From: Flammula alnicola
Lineage: Eukaryota; Basidiomycota; Agaricomycetes; Agaricales; Strophariaceae
Direction: 5' to 3'
DNA length: 64,000 bases
Assembly: GCA_015499995.1 (NCBI GenBank)
Contig: JADNRV010000012.1
Span: forward strand, 372,001 to 436,000
Under the pieces are notes generated by a model that saw nothing but the letters and a program-made list of their open reading frames with translations, did not search any database and was not told the DNA's origin. Shown here in pieces: positions 22,268 to 34,713 of this stretch; the stretch's first letter is position 1; each line of letters starts with the position of its first letter. The translations under genes and the position numbers were made by a program.

Positions 22268-25200
22268 ATGGATTACTGTCTCCATTGCTTTGGCAAGTCC
22301 AAGTCTACAGATACTGAGCGAGAGCCTTTGCTTCCAAAGCATCAACCAAGAGTTGAGTCGCAGGCAAAGGTGGAGCGGCCCGTTGTGGAAAAAATCGTGG
22401 ACGTGCTCGCTGCACTCAACGCTGGGAAACTTCCGACGCAGGACCAACTGTCGCGCTTCTTGCAGGCCCTACTGAAGTCCGAGCTTTTGAAGGAGGATAA
22501 CGGAAAGGCAGTCTCTGAACATGGACCTATGAGCAAACAGGGGCGCAAGGTCCTACGAGATGTAAAATGTCTTGTGCAGGCATTTCTGCAGTTCGGGATG
22601 GAAAAGAATGGTACCTAATGTGATTTATTTCCTACTCTTACTCTACTAATCCTAATCTGTGGATATAGCGGATAATAAACTGCAAGAACTATACTTCCAA
22701 GTTGTGCAGATTGATTCGCTTCCGGTCGAAGTCAATGTCGACGCAGCCTCCAAGGCGGGGAAAAGTGCGTTGGACGCGACAAAACAAGGTACCTCCAACA
22801 TCCTAGAGCAAAGTAAGTTCGTCACTCGTCCTCCAGACGACCTTCTCAACGCGCCTCTAGCCCCCATGCAAGACCAAATCGCGTTCGACGCGGCCACTTT
22901 CCTCCACGCATTCCGCACGCTCTTTGAGGGGTTCATAAAAGCACCGTCCCTCCGCCTACTCCTCGTCGATGTGATCTCCATCGCTAGCGACCTCGTATCC
23001 AACGCTGCCGCAGAGGTTGGACGCGTTGTGGTAGAGCAAGCCGGGGGCATTGAGATCGTCAGCGATGACATCATCAGCCAGGACGCTGGTGGTGAACTCA
23101 AAATGGAGGTATCGCTGGATGACGTAAAAAACAAAGGGAAGGAGGCGGCGGATAAGATAACAAGTGCTGCCCAAGAAGTAAAGACAGAATGGGAGGGTCT
23201 GGAGGTGGAAGCAGCCGATAAAACGAAGGGAAAAATACTGGAAAGAATGCAGGAGGTTAGTCGTTTGGAGGCTTCCCAGAGTAAAAATCTAATAAATTCC
23301 CCACTGTTACTAGGCCATGACCCGAGCCCAGAAAGATCAGGCTGCTCGCTCTGCGATCCGTGCAATTCTTATTCTCGCACGTAAATATGCAGACAAAATT
23401 GCTTCAGCGTCAGAGATCGCAGAAGAGACTATCATCGACGCGACAAGGCAGGCGAAGGACGCGCTCAACGATGCTGCTGCTCCAAACTACCCCCCACAAC
23501 CATGCGGCCGGGCACACGAGAAAAAACCTTTCATCGACATCACCTCTGATGCCCTCCTTGAGGATCTCAAAGATATGCTACAGCGCATAGCGCAGGGGCA
23601 TTCTTTAGATGGTCTGTTGTCAGCATTTGCACGCGTTGTCCGGGATTTGGATGAGGTCCCTCTCATTCTTGGAGATGAGATTAACGAAACCATCGAAGAG
23701 AAGGCGACGCAATCTGCGACGGATGTATCACCGTCGTCGCCCTCGCCCTCGCCCCCGCCCGAACAACGACCAAAGAAAGGGAAGAAGATGAACAAGAAAG
23801 CTCGCATGAGGGCCAAGAAGGCCCTGGGGAAGGAAAAGGAGGCTATGGAGAAGGGATCTATGTTATCGCCATCGGAATCTCAAGATATAGAAGCTCCAAT
23901 CGGACAAGAAACCCCAGAAGAGCGAAGCACGAGCAATCCTTTGCGTTTGTATTTCTCTCGGATCGGAACATACATGGACAAGGTGCTGGATGAGCCAGGA
24001 TGGGTGATGTCGAAAGATGGATCCAACACTCTCGAAGGCCTGTTCGACGATGGCGCCGAGTTGCTCAACGTTGTCGCTGATGTTGCCGTTGAAGTCGGAG
24101 AGGAGATCGTAGACGAGAAGCCGCCTAGGCCTGATCCCGGAAAACTCAAGCAGTCCGTTGATGAAAAAACCCGTCGCAAGTTCAGAGACGATTTGAAGTC
24201 ACTTATGGATGAGGCTGAAACCTACGTTTCGGCTGTAGAGAACGACAAGACGACTATAAACGTCCTGCGCGCTTTCGACGCGCTTGGAGATGATTTATCT
24301 GGGTTCTTGCTCCAAGGTACCGACATCGGACGTCGCACCATGTACCAGGGTATAGCTAGCACGCATGCATGGACGTCCTGGGTCGGGTGGGCGATCCCTC
24401 ATCTTATTCGCATGCTTCCTCGTGGCGCTATCCCTATCCCCTCCATCGAAGCCAAGACAGGGAACATCGAGGTTGCATTGCAAGCGCTTTTCGTCCAGGG
24501 GCTTGCTCGAGGAAACGAGGATCCAGTTGGATCCAGTTTGGCACCCGACGAGGTGGTGCTACAGGAATGGACGGAGGTGAGGATTGATATGGCTGAGCAA
24601 CAGCGTCTGCCGAGCGGACGTGTTGAACCTTCATCTTCTTCTTTGTCAAAACCCGGTGTTCAGACGATCTCCCGCATCGCTATGCACATGGACGGCGTGC
24701 GAGCAAAGATCGAGGGCATGGGCTACTATTTCAAGTATACCAGAGGCATCATCGGATATGAAGATGAAGGTGTGCTCAGCGTCGACGTCGGAATGGGTTC
24801 GTTACACGATGGGCTTGCACTAGACATGGAGGTTGAGATCGAGAGCACCAATACGGCGTTCGATTCTGGCGTGGAGGCCCCAGAGATTATTGTCGAAGAT
24901 CCAGAAGAACCTGCGAATATGAACGAGCAAGCCGCAGGCGCCACCAACGGCTCGGCTATCGAGCTCGAGAGAGCAGCCATCGCGGCCGCCGTTGATGCTG
25001 CAGAACCACTTTTCCGAGTCGTAGATGTTCAAGTGGCGATGCGTGGACTTAGGTTCAAGATTGACAAGAGCAGACACTGGATCTTGAACAAACTATTCCT
25101 TCAGCCACTCGCTGGACCTGTGGTGGCACGTGTGGTGCGACAAGCTCTTCAAGAAAAAGTCGGTGCCGCATTGGACGTCGTGTCAAAGGGTCTTGGGGCG

Positions 25201-25836
25201 GTGGTGAAAGAAGCAAAGCAAAACGGCGAGGTAAGACTTGCAAAGCAGAGGTCAGACACCGTGGAGCGGGCCGGGTCAGGTTTGTCGGAGGAAGAGGAAC
25301 CGGAGGAGGGGTTGGCTGAGATTTTGAGTGATTGGTGGCGCGCAATCCTCCATGCTGGACCAATGGTATTTGGGTATGATGCCACAACCGACAGCGAAGG
25401 CCGAGACGACGCCGGCGAGGCGGTTAACGTGGAGACGACGACCAGAATGGACGCTACCACCAAAGGCGTCGTCTACACAAGCACAACTACAGAACAACCT
25501 TTGGGCACCCCCGCCATGGTGTATAACGAGTCCACAGACACGATGGAGAGAGGAGCACCCCAACCAGAGTCCCAGGAGGAGACGGTCATCGCTGTGGGTG
25601 GTGGTGCCCAGCTCTTTCCGGGTAAAGCTGGACCATATGGCGCGACGGACCAGGGTGAAGAACGAGGTATCCTCGAACAGGTCCGTGATACCACCAATGA
25701 AGGGGTCAACGCCGCGATACGAGGACTGCAGGAAGGGTCGGAGGCTGTCGAAAATATGGAAGGGCGCTGGGATGAACGTTCCAAGGAGGAGAGGCGATCC
25801 AAGAAAACGTGGAAGAGCAAGGCGTTTGATTTCTAG
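22268..25836 (+). CDS. HAM1-like (HAM1_N / HAM1_C, BPI-like lipid-binding) protein
   Basis: Three exons (22268-22610, 22669-23255, 23314-25836) encode about 1,150 residues. The N-terminus MDYCLHCFGK then EREPLLPKH, and VEKIVDVLAALNAGKLPTQ with FGMEKN-ADNKLQEL across the first intron, match the basidiomycete HAM1_N family pattern as I know it. A central helical region of amphipathic repeats follows. A Lys-rich segment (KKGKKMNKKARMRAKKALGK, about 23775-23835) looks disordered or nuclear-localising. The C-terminal part (HMDGVRAKIEGMGYYFKYTRGI, GYEDEGVLSVDVGM) fits the HAM1_C/BPI-like domain. The family is named for a hyphal anastomosis protein; biochemical function is unproven and lipid binding is inferred. 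The start is the ATG in GCCATGG context. Confidence 0.85.
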
Positions 25837-26210
25837 TCACTGCAGCTGATTTAGGGCGGTATTCTCGATTTTTTGGACGCATTTATTGCTTGATGCTGTA
25901 ATAAAAGTAACACTTTAGCACGATATGACATATGGATTTTATAGGGTAGCACGTTATGTTGGAAATTATAGGCTTTCTCCATTTTGCATTCTAGTTCGCA
26001 ATAAGCTGTCAGTGACGATCTAGATGCAAATGAAACAATCAAGGAAAACTCAGAAGTATTGACCGAGAGGGATGGGAGAGTTAGGAGTGATAGAAAACCA
26101 GTGGTAAGATTAACTATTGACTGGCCCAAGTATCGAGAAGAGGGTAAAGAGACAAAATCGGAGGAAAGGAAATGGATATCAAAAGATATTCCTGCGAAAC
26201 AGAAATAAAA
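25837..26210. other. Convergent 3' flanks, no gene seen
   Basis: Short AT-rich region between the 3' ends of the HAM1-like gene and PRP3; it presumably holds both 3' UTRs. Confidence 0.5.
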
Positions 26211-28631
26211 TTAGTAGAGTTCTTCCTCCTCAGGCTTCCAGTTCTTCGCAACATCCCAATATCCCTTGAGCTTTTCACCGAGAAAGTCTCGTGCTTCCCG
26301 ATCGGTAGGACAGCTCTTCGCCTTGAAGGCGCCGAATTCGCGGTCTCTGAGATCTCCTTCCCACACGAGGTAGCACTTGTTGTCCTCTAGCGATCGTGGT
26401 GTAGTTCCTTCTTCTTCGGCCTTGGCTTTTCCTTTCGATACTACTGTAGCACCGTTCGCCACCGCTTCTCCTTCCACGTCCGAGTCCGGTGTCTCGAGTT
26501 CCACGTCTTCGGCGCCTCTCGGACGTGCTGCCTCCGTCCAGGCGATGCGGCGCAGCATGAGATTCTTATAATTCCTGACGAACTTGGAGGCGCCTTCGAT
26601 GTAGACTAGATTGAAGGTAGGATTGAAAATGCAGACGCCAGTGAGATTGAGTTGGTCCGCGTTCTTTCGAACTTTGAATTGGTGTGCAGGATCGCTGAGT
26701 ATAAGAACCCTACGAAAAATAACATCAGATACATCCAGAAACAAAGAGACAAGAAAACGCACTTGAAGACTGCACCGTATATACCTTTCTTCTCCTCGTC
26801 TGCCTTCTTTGTCTCGACTTTGTCTCGCCGTTGCTCGTCGGTCAGTTTACGTTCTGCGTTCATCTTTTCGTGTGTGTGCCTTCGCATCGCGACCTCTCTT
26901 CGCACACGAGCCTCCACCCTTGTCGGGTCTTGCACGGCGTCAGTCGTCAACACCTTCATCATATTAACCAAGCGAACTGTGAAATCATCGAATCAGAAAA
27001 AGCGAGCCGCAAATTAAATGCAAAGGATCCTACCTTTAGGTGCGTCCGGAGGCAACAAGCCCATACGAATTCTGTCTCTCTTGTCCTGCAGCTCTTGCTT
27101 CCGCCTCAATTTCCTCATTTTCTTTTGTTCCTATAAAAGGATGTTAGTCATCGTCGTGCAACAGAAAATCTGGACAGACCTTCTTAGTCAACATCAAGGG
27201 TTTCAAGGCAACATTATTTTTCTCGTCCGGGGCGGGAATAGGGATAGGGTGTTGGATGTAAATGGTGATAGGAGACTCAGGTGTCTTGATATTGAGGTTT
27301 TCAAGGCCGAGCGTCTGGATATCGTCGTATTTCTTGTTAGGTAGAAGAGCTTCATCCCACCATTCCGATTCTGGTGGAGGAGCACGCTATTGCAAGTAAA
27401 ATTAAGATAGCGGCCGACGTAAACAAAGAACATCATACACACTTTGATTGTTTTCTCGATACCCAGATCACCGTCCATACCAGCCTTCCGGGCGCTTTCC
27501 GCAATACGTTGCTTGAGAGCTTCCAGTTGTTGTTCTTGCCTCATTTGATTACCAAGCGCGACATATTTTCCCTTGGTGTTGAAATGGAATTTTCGACCGG
27601 CCTTCTCTCGTGGTGCACCTTCAAATCCTGTACTCTCTTTGCTGGCCACACTGTATGGGTTCGCAGCAGGGCTAGGAGTGGCAACAGGCATAGGCGTCGG
27701 TGTCGGTGTGGGCTGATTGCGTACATTCGCTCTGATGGACGCGAACTTGGGCTGCATGGGCTTGTATCTGTCCTTCTTCGACTGAGGTAGTGTAGGCGTC
27801 TGATCAAGCAAGAGAGGATGTGCGGCCATCTTCAAACCCGCGCCCTGCTGCGTTTGTTCGGTAGGAGTTCCTTTCTTCTTCCCACTTTGCGCCAATGTCT
27901 AGGTTCTCAAAGTCAGAAAAATCAACGAATGCACGGAGGGATTGACGGACCATGTACGGATTATCTTTGATTGCAAGCTTGCTCTGCGCATCCGCGACAC
28001 GTCGTTTGGCTTCAGCCACACGGCGAACCAGATCATCCGAGATGCCTGCGGAAGGGGTGCCTGAGCCTGACGCGGGGGTTGCAGGAGTTGGTCCACTTGA
28101 AACAACGGGTGATGGCGTAGCAGCATAAACTACCTTCGATGGCATGGATGCTGGCACGATGGGCACTTTGGGTACCGGTGCTGCAAGGCCTACATGAGGC
28201 CTTGCTGTCGTTACACTGGCTAAGGCAGGATTTTTCCTCATCATGGCAGCATGCTTAGCTGCGATTTCGGCGCGTTTTTGAGCGATAAGTTCAGCAGCTG
28301 AAAGCTATGACAAGCATCAGAATTTGAAGAAGACTGAGGAAAAGAGACATACACCGCTGGCGGAAGTTGAAGGCCCATTAGAACTTGGGGTATTCTGAGT
28401 GCGAAAGAGGTTGGAGACACAAGTCAGGAGCGGTTTGGAGGGGAAATTCACCTTCGATAGGGTGTATAGGAGAGAAATTACTCACGTCACTAGAGAATAA
28501 ATAAAGTGAGAAGTCAGATATCAAGAATATAAGAATGAAGGAATGACTACAGGGACAACCGACCTTTTCAGTTTCTTGTTGCTGGCGCTATCGGCGCCTG
28601 TACCCTCAAAGGCACGTTTTCTGTCGCTCAT
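26211..28631 (-). CDS. PRP3: U4/U6 small nuclear ribonucleoprotein Prp3
   Basis: A multi-exon gene starting MSDRKRAFEGTGADSASNKK at 28631. A Pro/Ala/Thr-rich disordered region and DLVRRVAEAKRRVADAQSKL follow, then DNPYM, after which a GT...AG intron (near 27900-27950) joins to TLAQSGKKKG. The PRP3 domain contains PESEWWDEALL, IPIPAPDEKNNVALKPLMLTKKE and QELQDKRDRIRMGLLPPDAPKVRLVNMMKVL. The C-terminal domain includes VLILSDPAHQFKVRKNADQL, YIEGASKFVRNYKNLMLRRI and the end NWKPEEEELY. Prp3 is a component of the U4/U6.U5 tri-snRNP that binds U4/U6 RNA in the nucleus. Its start lies 211 bases from the divergent MRPL16. Confidence 0.95.
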
Positions 28632-28842
28632 TGAGGTCGAAATGTAAAGAAAAGAGAGTCAGGAATAAGCGTTTGAGATCGCGGTCGGGGTCGACTTGAA
28701 GTTGTTGGTGGTGCGGACGAGCAAGTGTTGTGACTCAAAGACGGTGACATGGACACAACACTTGTGACTTTAGTTATTGATCTAATCTAATCTCATTCTA
28801 TCTTCTACCGCAAATCAACTGGAGGCTAGTTACGTAAGCATT
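28632..28842. promoter_or_regulatory. Bidirectional promoter region PRP3 / MRPL16
   Basis: Only 211 bases separate the two divergent start codons, so both promoters must overlap here. No clear TATA box is seen on either strand. Confidence 0.5.
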
Positions 28843-29672
28843 ATGTTTTCTCTCTCTTCCATCACCCGCCGCACATTGGGCGGTGGAGGTCTTGCTCGAG
28901 CTCAACAACCTTCGACACAACATCATGTCAACACTGTGCTCTCTCCGTTGAGTCTTTTCACCCGTGGGCGTGCACAATTGGCACCGAAACAAGTCAAGAA
29001 TATCAAACGTCACAAGGGACGCATCCCAATCCCGACTGGAGGTTCTACCAAGGGTACCACACTCGCTTACGGTGAATGGGGTATAAGGATAAAGGGTAAT
29101 GGCGCAAGGCTGACCGCCAAGCAGCTTTCGACTGCGCAAGAGGTCATCTTGAAGAAGCTGAAGATCTTGAAGGGTAGCCAGGTGTATCTCAGAGTCTTTC
29201 CCGATATCCCGGTCTGCATAAAGGTGCGTATGTAGTATTGGTACACAGTGTATGCGCTAAATCTGGCGTGTTAGGGTAACGAGACGCGTATGGGTAAAGG
29301 AAAAGGAACCTTCGAGTTCTGGGCTACTCGGTCAGTGTGCAGCTTCTAACAATCTCATTTTTGCTCATTTAAGATCCAGTGTTCCCATCGGACGCGTCAT
29401 TTTTGAGATTGGTGGTGTTCCAATTCGTGAAGAGCTTGCTCGGGATAGTGCGTGTCTTGTTCTGCTCGATATCTGTGTACCTCGTCTAAACGACTTGAAA
29501 AGTTCTTCGTCAAGCGGCTGCCAAGCTTCCAACAAAAATGGAGTTCATCAACAAATCAACACCCCCTCGACTAGGGTATCTGGTTTTAACACCTCCGAAA
29601 CCGGTTACCATAGATCCATCCACTATTCCGGAAGGCGCTGTCACCGCCGTTACTCAGCCTACCCTTTCATGA
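28843..29672 (+). CDS. MRPL16: Mitochondrial large-subunit ribosomal protein uL16m
   Basis: The first exon (28843-~29223) opens with a Ser/Arg-rich presequence, MFSLSSITRRTLGGGG. Next is the ribosomal core KNIKRHKGRIPIPTGGSTKG, LAYGEWGIRIKGNGARLTAKQL and YLRVFPDIPVCIK. The next exons give ETRMGKGKGTFEFWATR, SSVPIGRVIFEIGGVPIREELARD and a terminal KLPTKMEFI. The last residues are TAVTQPTLS with stop TGA at 29670-29672. The RMGKGKG signature is diagnostic of L16. It sits in the central protuberance region of the mitochondrial large subunit. Confidence 0.94.
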
Positions 29673-30425
29673 CGCTCTCAGTATACAATTAAAACTTGAT
29701 GATTGGTAAACCGTTTCCTTTCATACTGGTTGCCGACGCCTGGATCCCATCCACCGGAATACATTACACTAGGTAACTGTGCGCGGCTTCAACTACTAGT
29801 TCTGGAGACAGGTTTACATCACAATAACTAGTGCTAAGAATTTATCTGCATCTACGTGCTTAATCGTCAAAACGGTACTGAATCACAGAGTCATATGTGC
29901 CAGCAACACGACGAGAAAACAACAAAAGGCCATTTTTTTGGCGTAGAAGCATACATTAGTAACTTACGTTAAGCTCTATCAGCATCCTAATTTTCAAAGG
30001 GATAGAGGAATGACAGAGATATAGCCGATGCAAAATGAGCTAAGAAACGACAATTTCTTTTGCACGTATGTACTAAGTAGTACTTGGCTTTGTTTGTACG
30101 GGCAGTTGAACCCTTACAGAATGATTGCTCGCCGCTACGCTCGCAATGAAGCGTAGGTATCTATATATACTCGAGTATATTACGACTCAGATCCAATTTG
30201 GTTGAGGATCTGGCGAGTGTTGCCCACTGCAGAAGTACTTGTATTGTTCAAAAAGTTTGCGGTCATTTGCGAAACATGCGCGGCTCTAGCCTTCAGGGTC
30301 TTCTCTCCTACCACCACCCCTAATAAAATGCAACGTGGCCCCACAAAGTGACAGACTTGATCTGTGTTCCGCCTTGGCGTCCTCAAGGCTTTCTGGATTG
30401 CCATCATCTATAGGGATTTGCATGA
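29673..30425. other. Intergenic, no recognised gene
   Basis: No gene is recognised. A 75-codon minus-strand frame (30407-30180) has no family likeness and lies in the SEC5 promoter region. Confidence 0.45.
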
Positions 30426-33400
30426 ATGCCTAGGTTGAATTTCGAGATAGACGAAGCGACCTTGTTGAAGGCATACAAAATCGGCACGCTCACACCCAAG
30501 TACGCGACCTTGCTGAAGGGACTCTCCGTTTAGTTGACTGGCCTGCCTTTGCAGAAAATGGGAAGAAGTCGACCACGAATTCGAAGATTCAGTAGCAAGT
30601 TCATTGCTGAGTCCAGGAGATAGAGAAGGAGACGCGCTGGGGCTAGGGACTGCTCGAAAGTACGTGTATCTGCCTTGCGTCTGAAGGCATTTCTTGACTC
30701 GTCTGGTTTTGCAGTCTGAGAGACCTGGACATTGAATCCAGTACGCGTGTTTTTTGTTGAATTGTCGTCTGGAACGAACGAACTAAGCGAATGCCATAGA
30801 GGCCAGTGTCTCAATCACCTCGAAAACCTTCGACCCCGCCGCGTATCTCTCTGCGGCGCACCCCAATGCTACATACAACGACCTCGTGAATGGCATTGCC
30901 TACCTTCAAAACTCAATCGAAGCGCGTTCTGAGGCACTCCGTATTCTGGTGGAGGACAACTTCGATCGTTTTGTGGCTGTTAAAGCCTCTACGGACGGTG
31001 AGTCTGCTTCAGATGGGCCAGTAGTCTTGACATGACGTGTCTACAGTTCTATTCGAGGACATGAAGCAAGGGATATTGGCTCCAGAAACCGAGTTTGCCT
31101 CAAAGCCGCTTCGCGATCATCTTAAACGTACGTTTGACGCGTCTATCTTGCGCATGGGCTTTTGCTTATACGGCTTTATCTAGAGGGGGCGCGGAAAGCG
31201 AACCAGATATTTCTGCCTCTCCTGGAAACCGCTTCAAAGGCACAAAAACTACGCACCACCCTTGGGGTGTTTGAACGTTCCAAGTTCTTTTTCAATTTAC
31301 CAACCTTCATCATGGAATCCATTGACGCCGTAAGCGCATATATGTGCAGCCTCGTCTTAATTCTTGACTTTTGGATTTTCAGGGTCGTTACGAACTTGCA
31401 TTACGCGATTACAAGAAAGGGAAGTATTTGCTCGAAAATCGGCCGAGTCAGTTACTCCCTATTGCATCCACCAAAGATGCTCCGACCTCGGTCTACTCTC
31501 AGCAGCAGCAGCAGCAAACACGCATATTGAACAAGGTGTGGGGAAGCGTGGAAAAGGCCATGGATGAGATGAGGAAGGTCCTTGTTGCTCAGCTCCAAGA
31601 TTCGACGAGAAGCGTCGAAGAGCAAGAAAAGACTCTAGAGTGAGTTGCTGGCTTTCTTTCATTATCCTTCATCCCAGGCTTATGCCATGGTTGTAGAACG
31701 CTGCTGGAATTGCAAGCGAATGACGACCCCGTTTGGACGTACTTTGATAGTCACCACGCACATATAATGGATAAAATGAGCGCCTCGCATCGTGCATCTA
31801 TAAAATTGGTCGATGGTGAGACCCCTTCCTTATTGCTGAGAAGCTAGCGCTCATTTCCATTCAGGAGCCCTCCGAACCTCGCTTGACACGAAAAGTCCCA
31901 AATCTCTAAACGCATCATTAGAATCACAATTACAAACCGCCATATTACGACTGGAGGCAAAGAAAGCAGACGTCTTGATTGGTATCTACCACTTCTTTGT
32001 TATTCCAAGCTTCCGGGTTCTGATTTATCTCTATTTTCAAGCCAAATCCGCGGGAGAGCCGACATGGGAGGCGATCCTTGAATCAGTCAAGACAGTTTCT
32101 GAAGCTATCGCATCATCTCTTCCCAGCTTTTGGCGCATTTCGAAGGGCTTCATTGATGGAAAATTCAGGAAGGTAATTACATTATATTCTAAAGTAAAGT
32201 CGGGATCTATCTTTGCTAATGTTACAAGCTAGACTTCAAGCTCAGCTGGAACGAGACGAAGCTCGACCCAATGTCGAACCATGGCATTCGATATCGTCAA
32301 ACTCTACATTTCGCTTATCTCTCAGCTATTCGTCCTGTCCGATATGGTCGTCATGACCTCCCCCAAAGCCAATGGCGCAAAATATAGTCCTCCTCCTCTC
32401 CTTCCCACCAACTCGCATTCTTTGTCAACGGCATACCATCTCCAAAAGATATTCGCGGAGGTGCAGGAATGCGTCAACGAGATCAATGCGCTGGATATTT
32501 CCCTCGAGGTCAAAAACGGACTGAAGAGCCTTATGAAAGTTTGAAGTGGAGATTTGAGGATGTACTTACCCACGAGTGGGTTCGAGGTAAATTTCCCTTT
32601 GTCTATCCAATGTTCTCGTTGCTTACTCAGAATAATGGATCTCAGATGCAAAATTATTCTACCATCTCGAATCTTGGATTGCGAGCCCCGATGACCCCTC
32701 TTGTACGCAATACCTCTCCCAATTTGAACTCTTCCAAAGGCACATGACCACCTCGGCATACAAAATTGCTGCTGGCGTTGAACCTCCGTCAAAATCCTCG
32801 AAACATCCGGCGATTCCCCAGGTTTTCACTACGAAAATTACGAAGGCTTTTCTTGATGCGATATATGCATTCTTGGATGGGCTCGTCCTTCTTACTTCTG
32901 AACAGTCTCCGACCTTGAAAAAATTCATGCTTGTGGAGGTGGAAAGGGAGGATTCAGTGGAACTGAGCATACATTCATTGGTTAATTTGAAAGATTTCGT
33001 GAGTCAAACGTTTTAAAACCCTCTAGCTCCCTATTGACTTCTGTCTGGAGAACAATCGTCTGCTCCTGGTCATCTCAAACGTTAATCATTTCTCAAACGT
33101 CGATATACCGAATATGATATCTCGATTGGAAAGTGCATTTGGACTTTCTTTACCGGAAGATAGATATGTGCGTGTTCTCTTCCTTCCAAAATCCCATCTT
33201 GGTCGAACTGACCCATCTACGTTCTACAGACCCTGAACAGCGTGGTGGAGGAACTTGAAAAAACTCTTCTCGATAGCTATGTCAAACCTAGAGCCGATAT
33301 AATCAAACTGCACTTCCAAGATGCAGTCGCCAACAGCGAGGTTGATTGGTATAGAATCTCTCAACCTGTCGGTAAGCATCTTTTCGCGCCTTGACGTGAG

Positions 33401-33953
33401 TTCCTTCTTATCGAACCTTTTTTGAAGCTATTCGCCCTTATGTTTACGAAATCATGAACTATCTCGTCGAAGTGCATGCGCAACTTTGCAGTGTTGCACT
33501 GTCTCTCCTCGACAAAACTCTGATTGCTATCCTTGACGAACTGGCTGCAGCAGCATTCGAGGCTTTCCGTCAGGTGCCTCGCTTCGGAACCGGCGGTCTG
33601 CTTCTTGTACGTCGTTTCTTTTGCTTTACGGACTTTGTCGCTGACTGACACAATTTCCCGTCTGATAGGCAGTAATGGAGATAACATTCATACACAAGTC
33701 TGTCGGCTACTATGGCAAGGATACAGCTGCTGGGAAGGCGCTTGAAGATCTCTATAGCAAACATATTACGAAGGCCTTCTCGCCTTCTTCCAGAGACAAG
33801 GACTTTCAAGCGTCGTTTGATGCCATGCAGAAGACGCTTGGGGACGCGCGGAAGGCGACTGGGGTGCAATTCTTGTGCTTCCGACACGTCAAGGACAAAG
33901 ACAAGGAAGGGAGTTTGAAGGAGAACAATCGGACGCGGCCGAGGAACAATTGA
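30426..33953 (+). CDS. SEC5: Exocyst complex component Sec5 (single-base frame break)
   Basis: The first exon starts [20 protein letters not shown] at 30426. Later exons give [18 protein letters not shown], then the Sec5 domain at [106 protein letters not shown] and FYHLESW. The end includes [20 protein letters not shown] and [17 protein letters not shown] run (31500-31517) encodes six Gln. Sec5 tethers secretory vesicles to the plasma membrane as part of the exocyst. Within the exon at about 32235-32585, the frame ends KSLMKV-stop, while the next bases in another frame read [14 protein letters not shown]; a single base missing near 32535-32540 (an AAA run) explains both. The rest is intact, so sequence error is likelier than gene death. 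Confidence 0.9.
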
Positions 33954-34713
33954 TTTTCAAAGTGGCGAAGGAGGGGCATGACAATGAGATGGACAGATAT
34001 ATTTCGGAAACTTACTATAAGTAATCCATAATTCACTTCCTTGGACGAAACGCATAGTAGTACCATTTAATAAACATACTTTTAAAAGACAATTTTAGGA
34101 GGTAGAATACCGAAATTTTATGCTTACGCCGGGCCCTCTGGTGACACACCGTGTGCGTGAATTCGAACTAGTTTCACAATTGATGCTCAAGGCTCATTAT
34201 AGTAAGTCGTCGATCAATACAATAAAAAAGACTTACGGATTTTGTTAGTCTGACTACGGGAGCCTGAGACTAAGGCTCATTAATGGGACGTCAGATAAGC
34301 GCTTACTATGCATGTAACTACATCTTCAACGTCGCGCAACGGGAGAACGGGAGGCAACGGGAGCTGAACACAAGGTGTACTAGCCTTTTGAGATCCACAT
34401 CCACCCATCTGTTAGTCTGTTTTTCTTCAAGGACGTAGGAAGCATTCGAGTTGATAAATACTTACGTCATTCAAAAGAAGTGAAGTTCGTTCCGGTTGTT
34501 CATTGCCTCTCATTTCCTAAGTATCAAGAACGTCAGCTTTGCTACTTCTGGATCATGTGATCGCCTGGCAAGCGAGGCCTCTTCCCCCTTTCTTTCTGCA
34601 CGACATGAGCATCCCCAAGGTGCTCACTGCTGTCAATGCATTGTATATCGAAGAAATTTACCTTGAGGCCAGCATGGCAACCACTCGGAGAACGATGATG
34701 CAATTATGCCAGG
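33954..34713. other. Intergenic, no recognised gene
   Basis: No complete gene is recognised. The 5' exon of the following unidentified gene may lie at about 34560-34620 but could not be joined with a consistent frame. Confidence 0.4.

Noticed and set aside
27804..27960. Apparent frame break in PRP3 after DNPYM
   Set aside because: A normal GT...AG intron joins DNPYM to TLAQSGKKKG in frame, so there is no break.
30180..30407. Minus-strand 75-codon frame upstream of SEC5
   Set aside because: No family likeness and it overlaps the SEC5 promoter; not supported.
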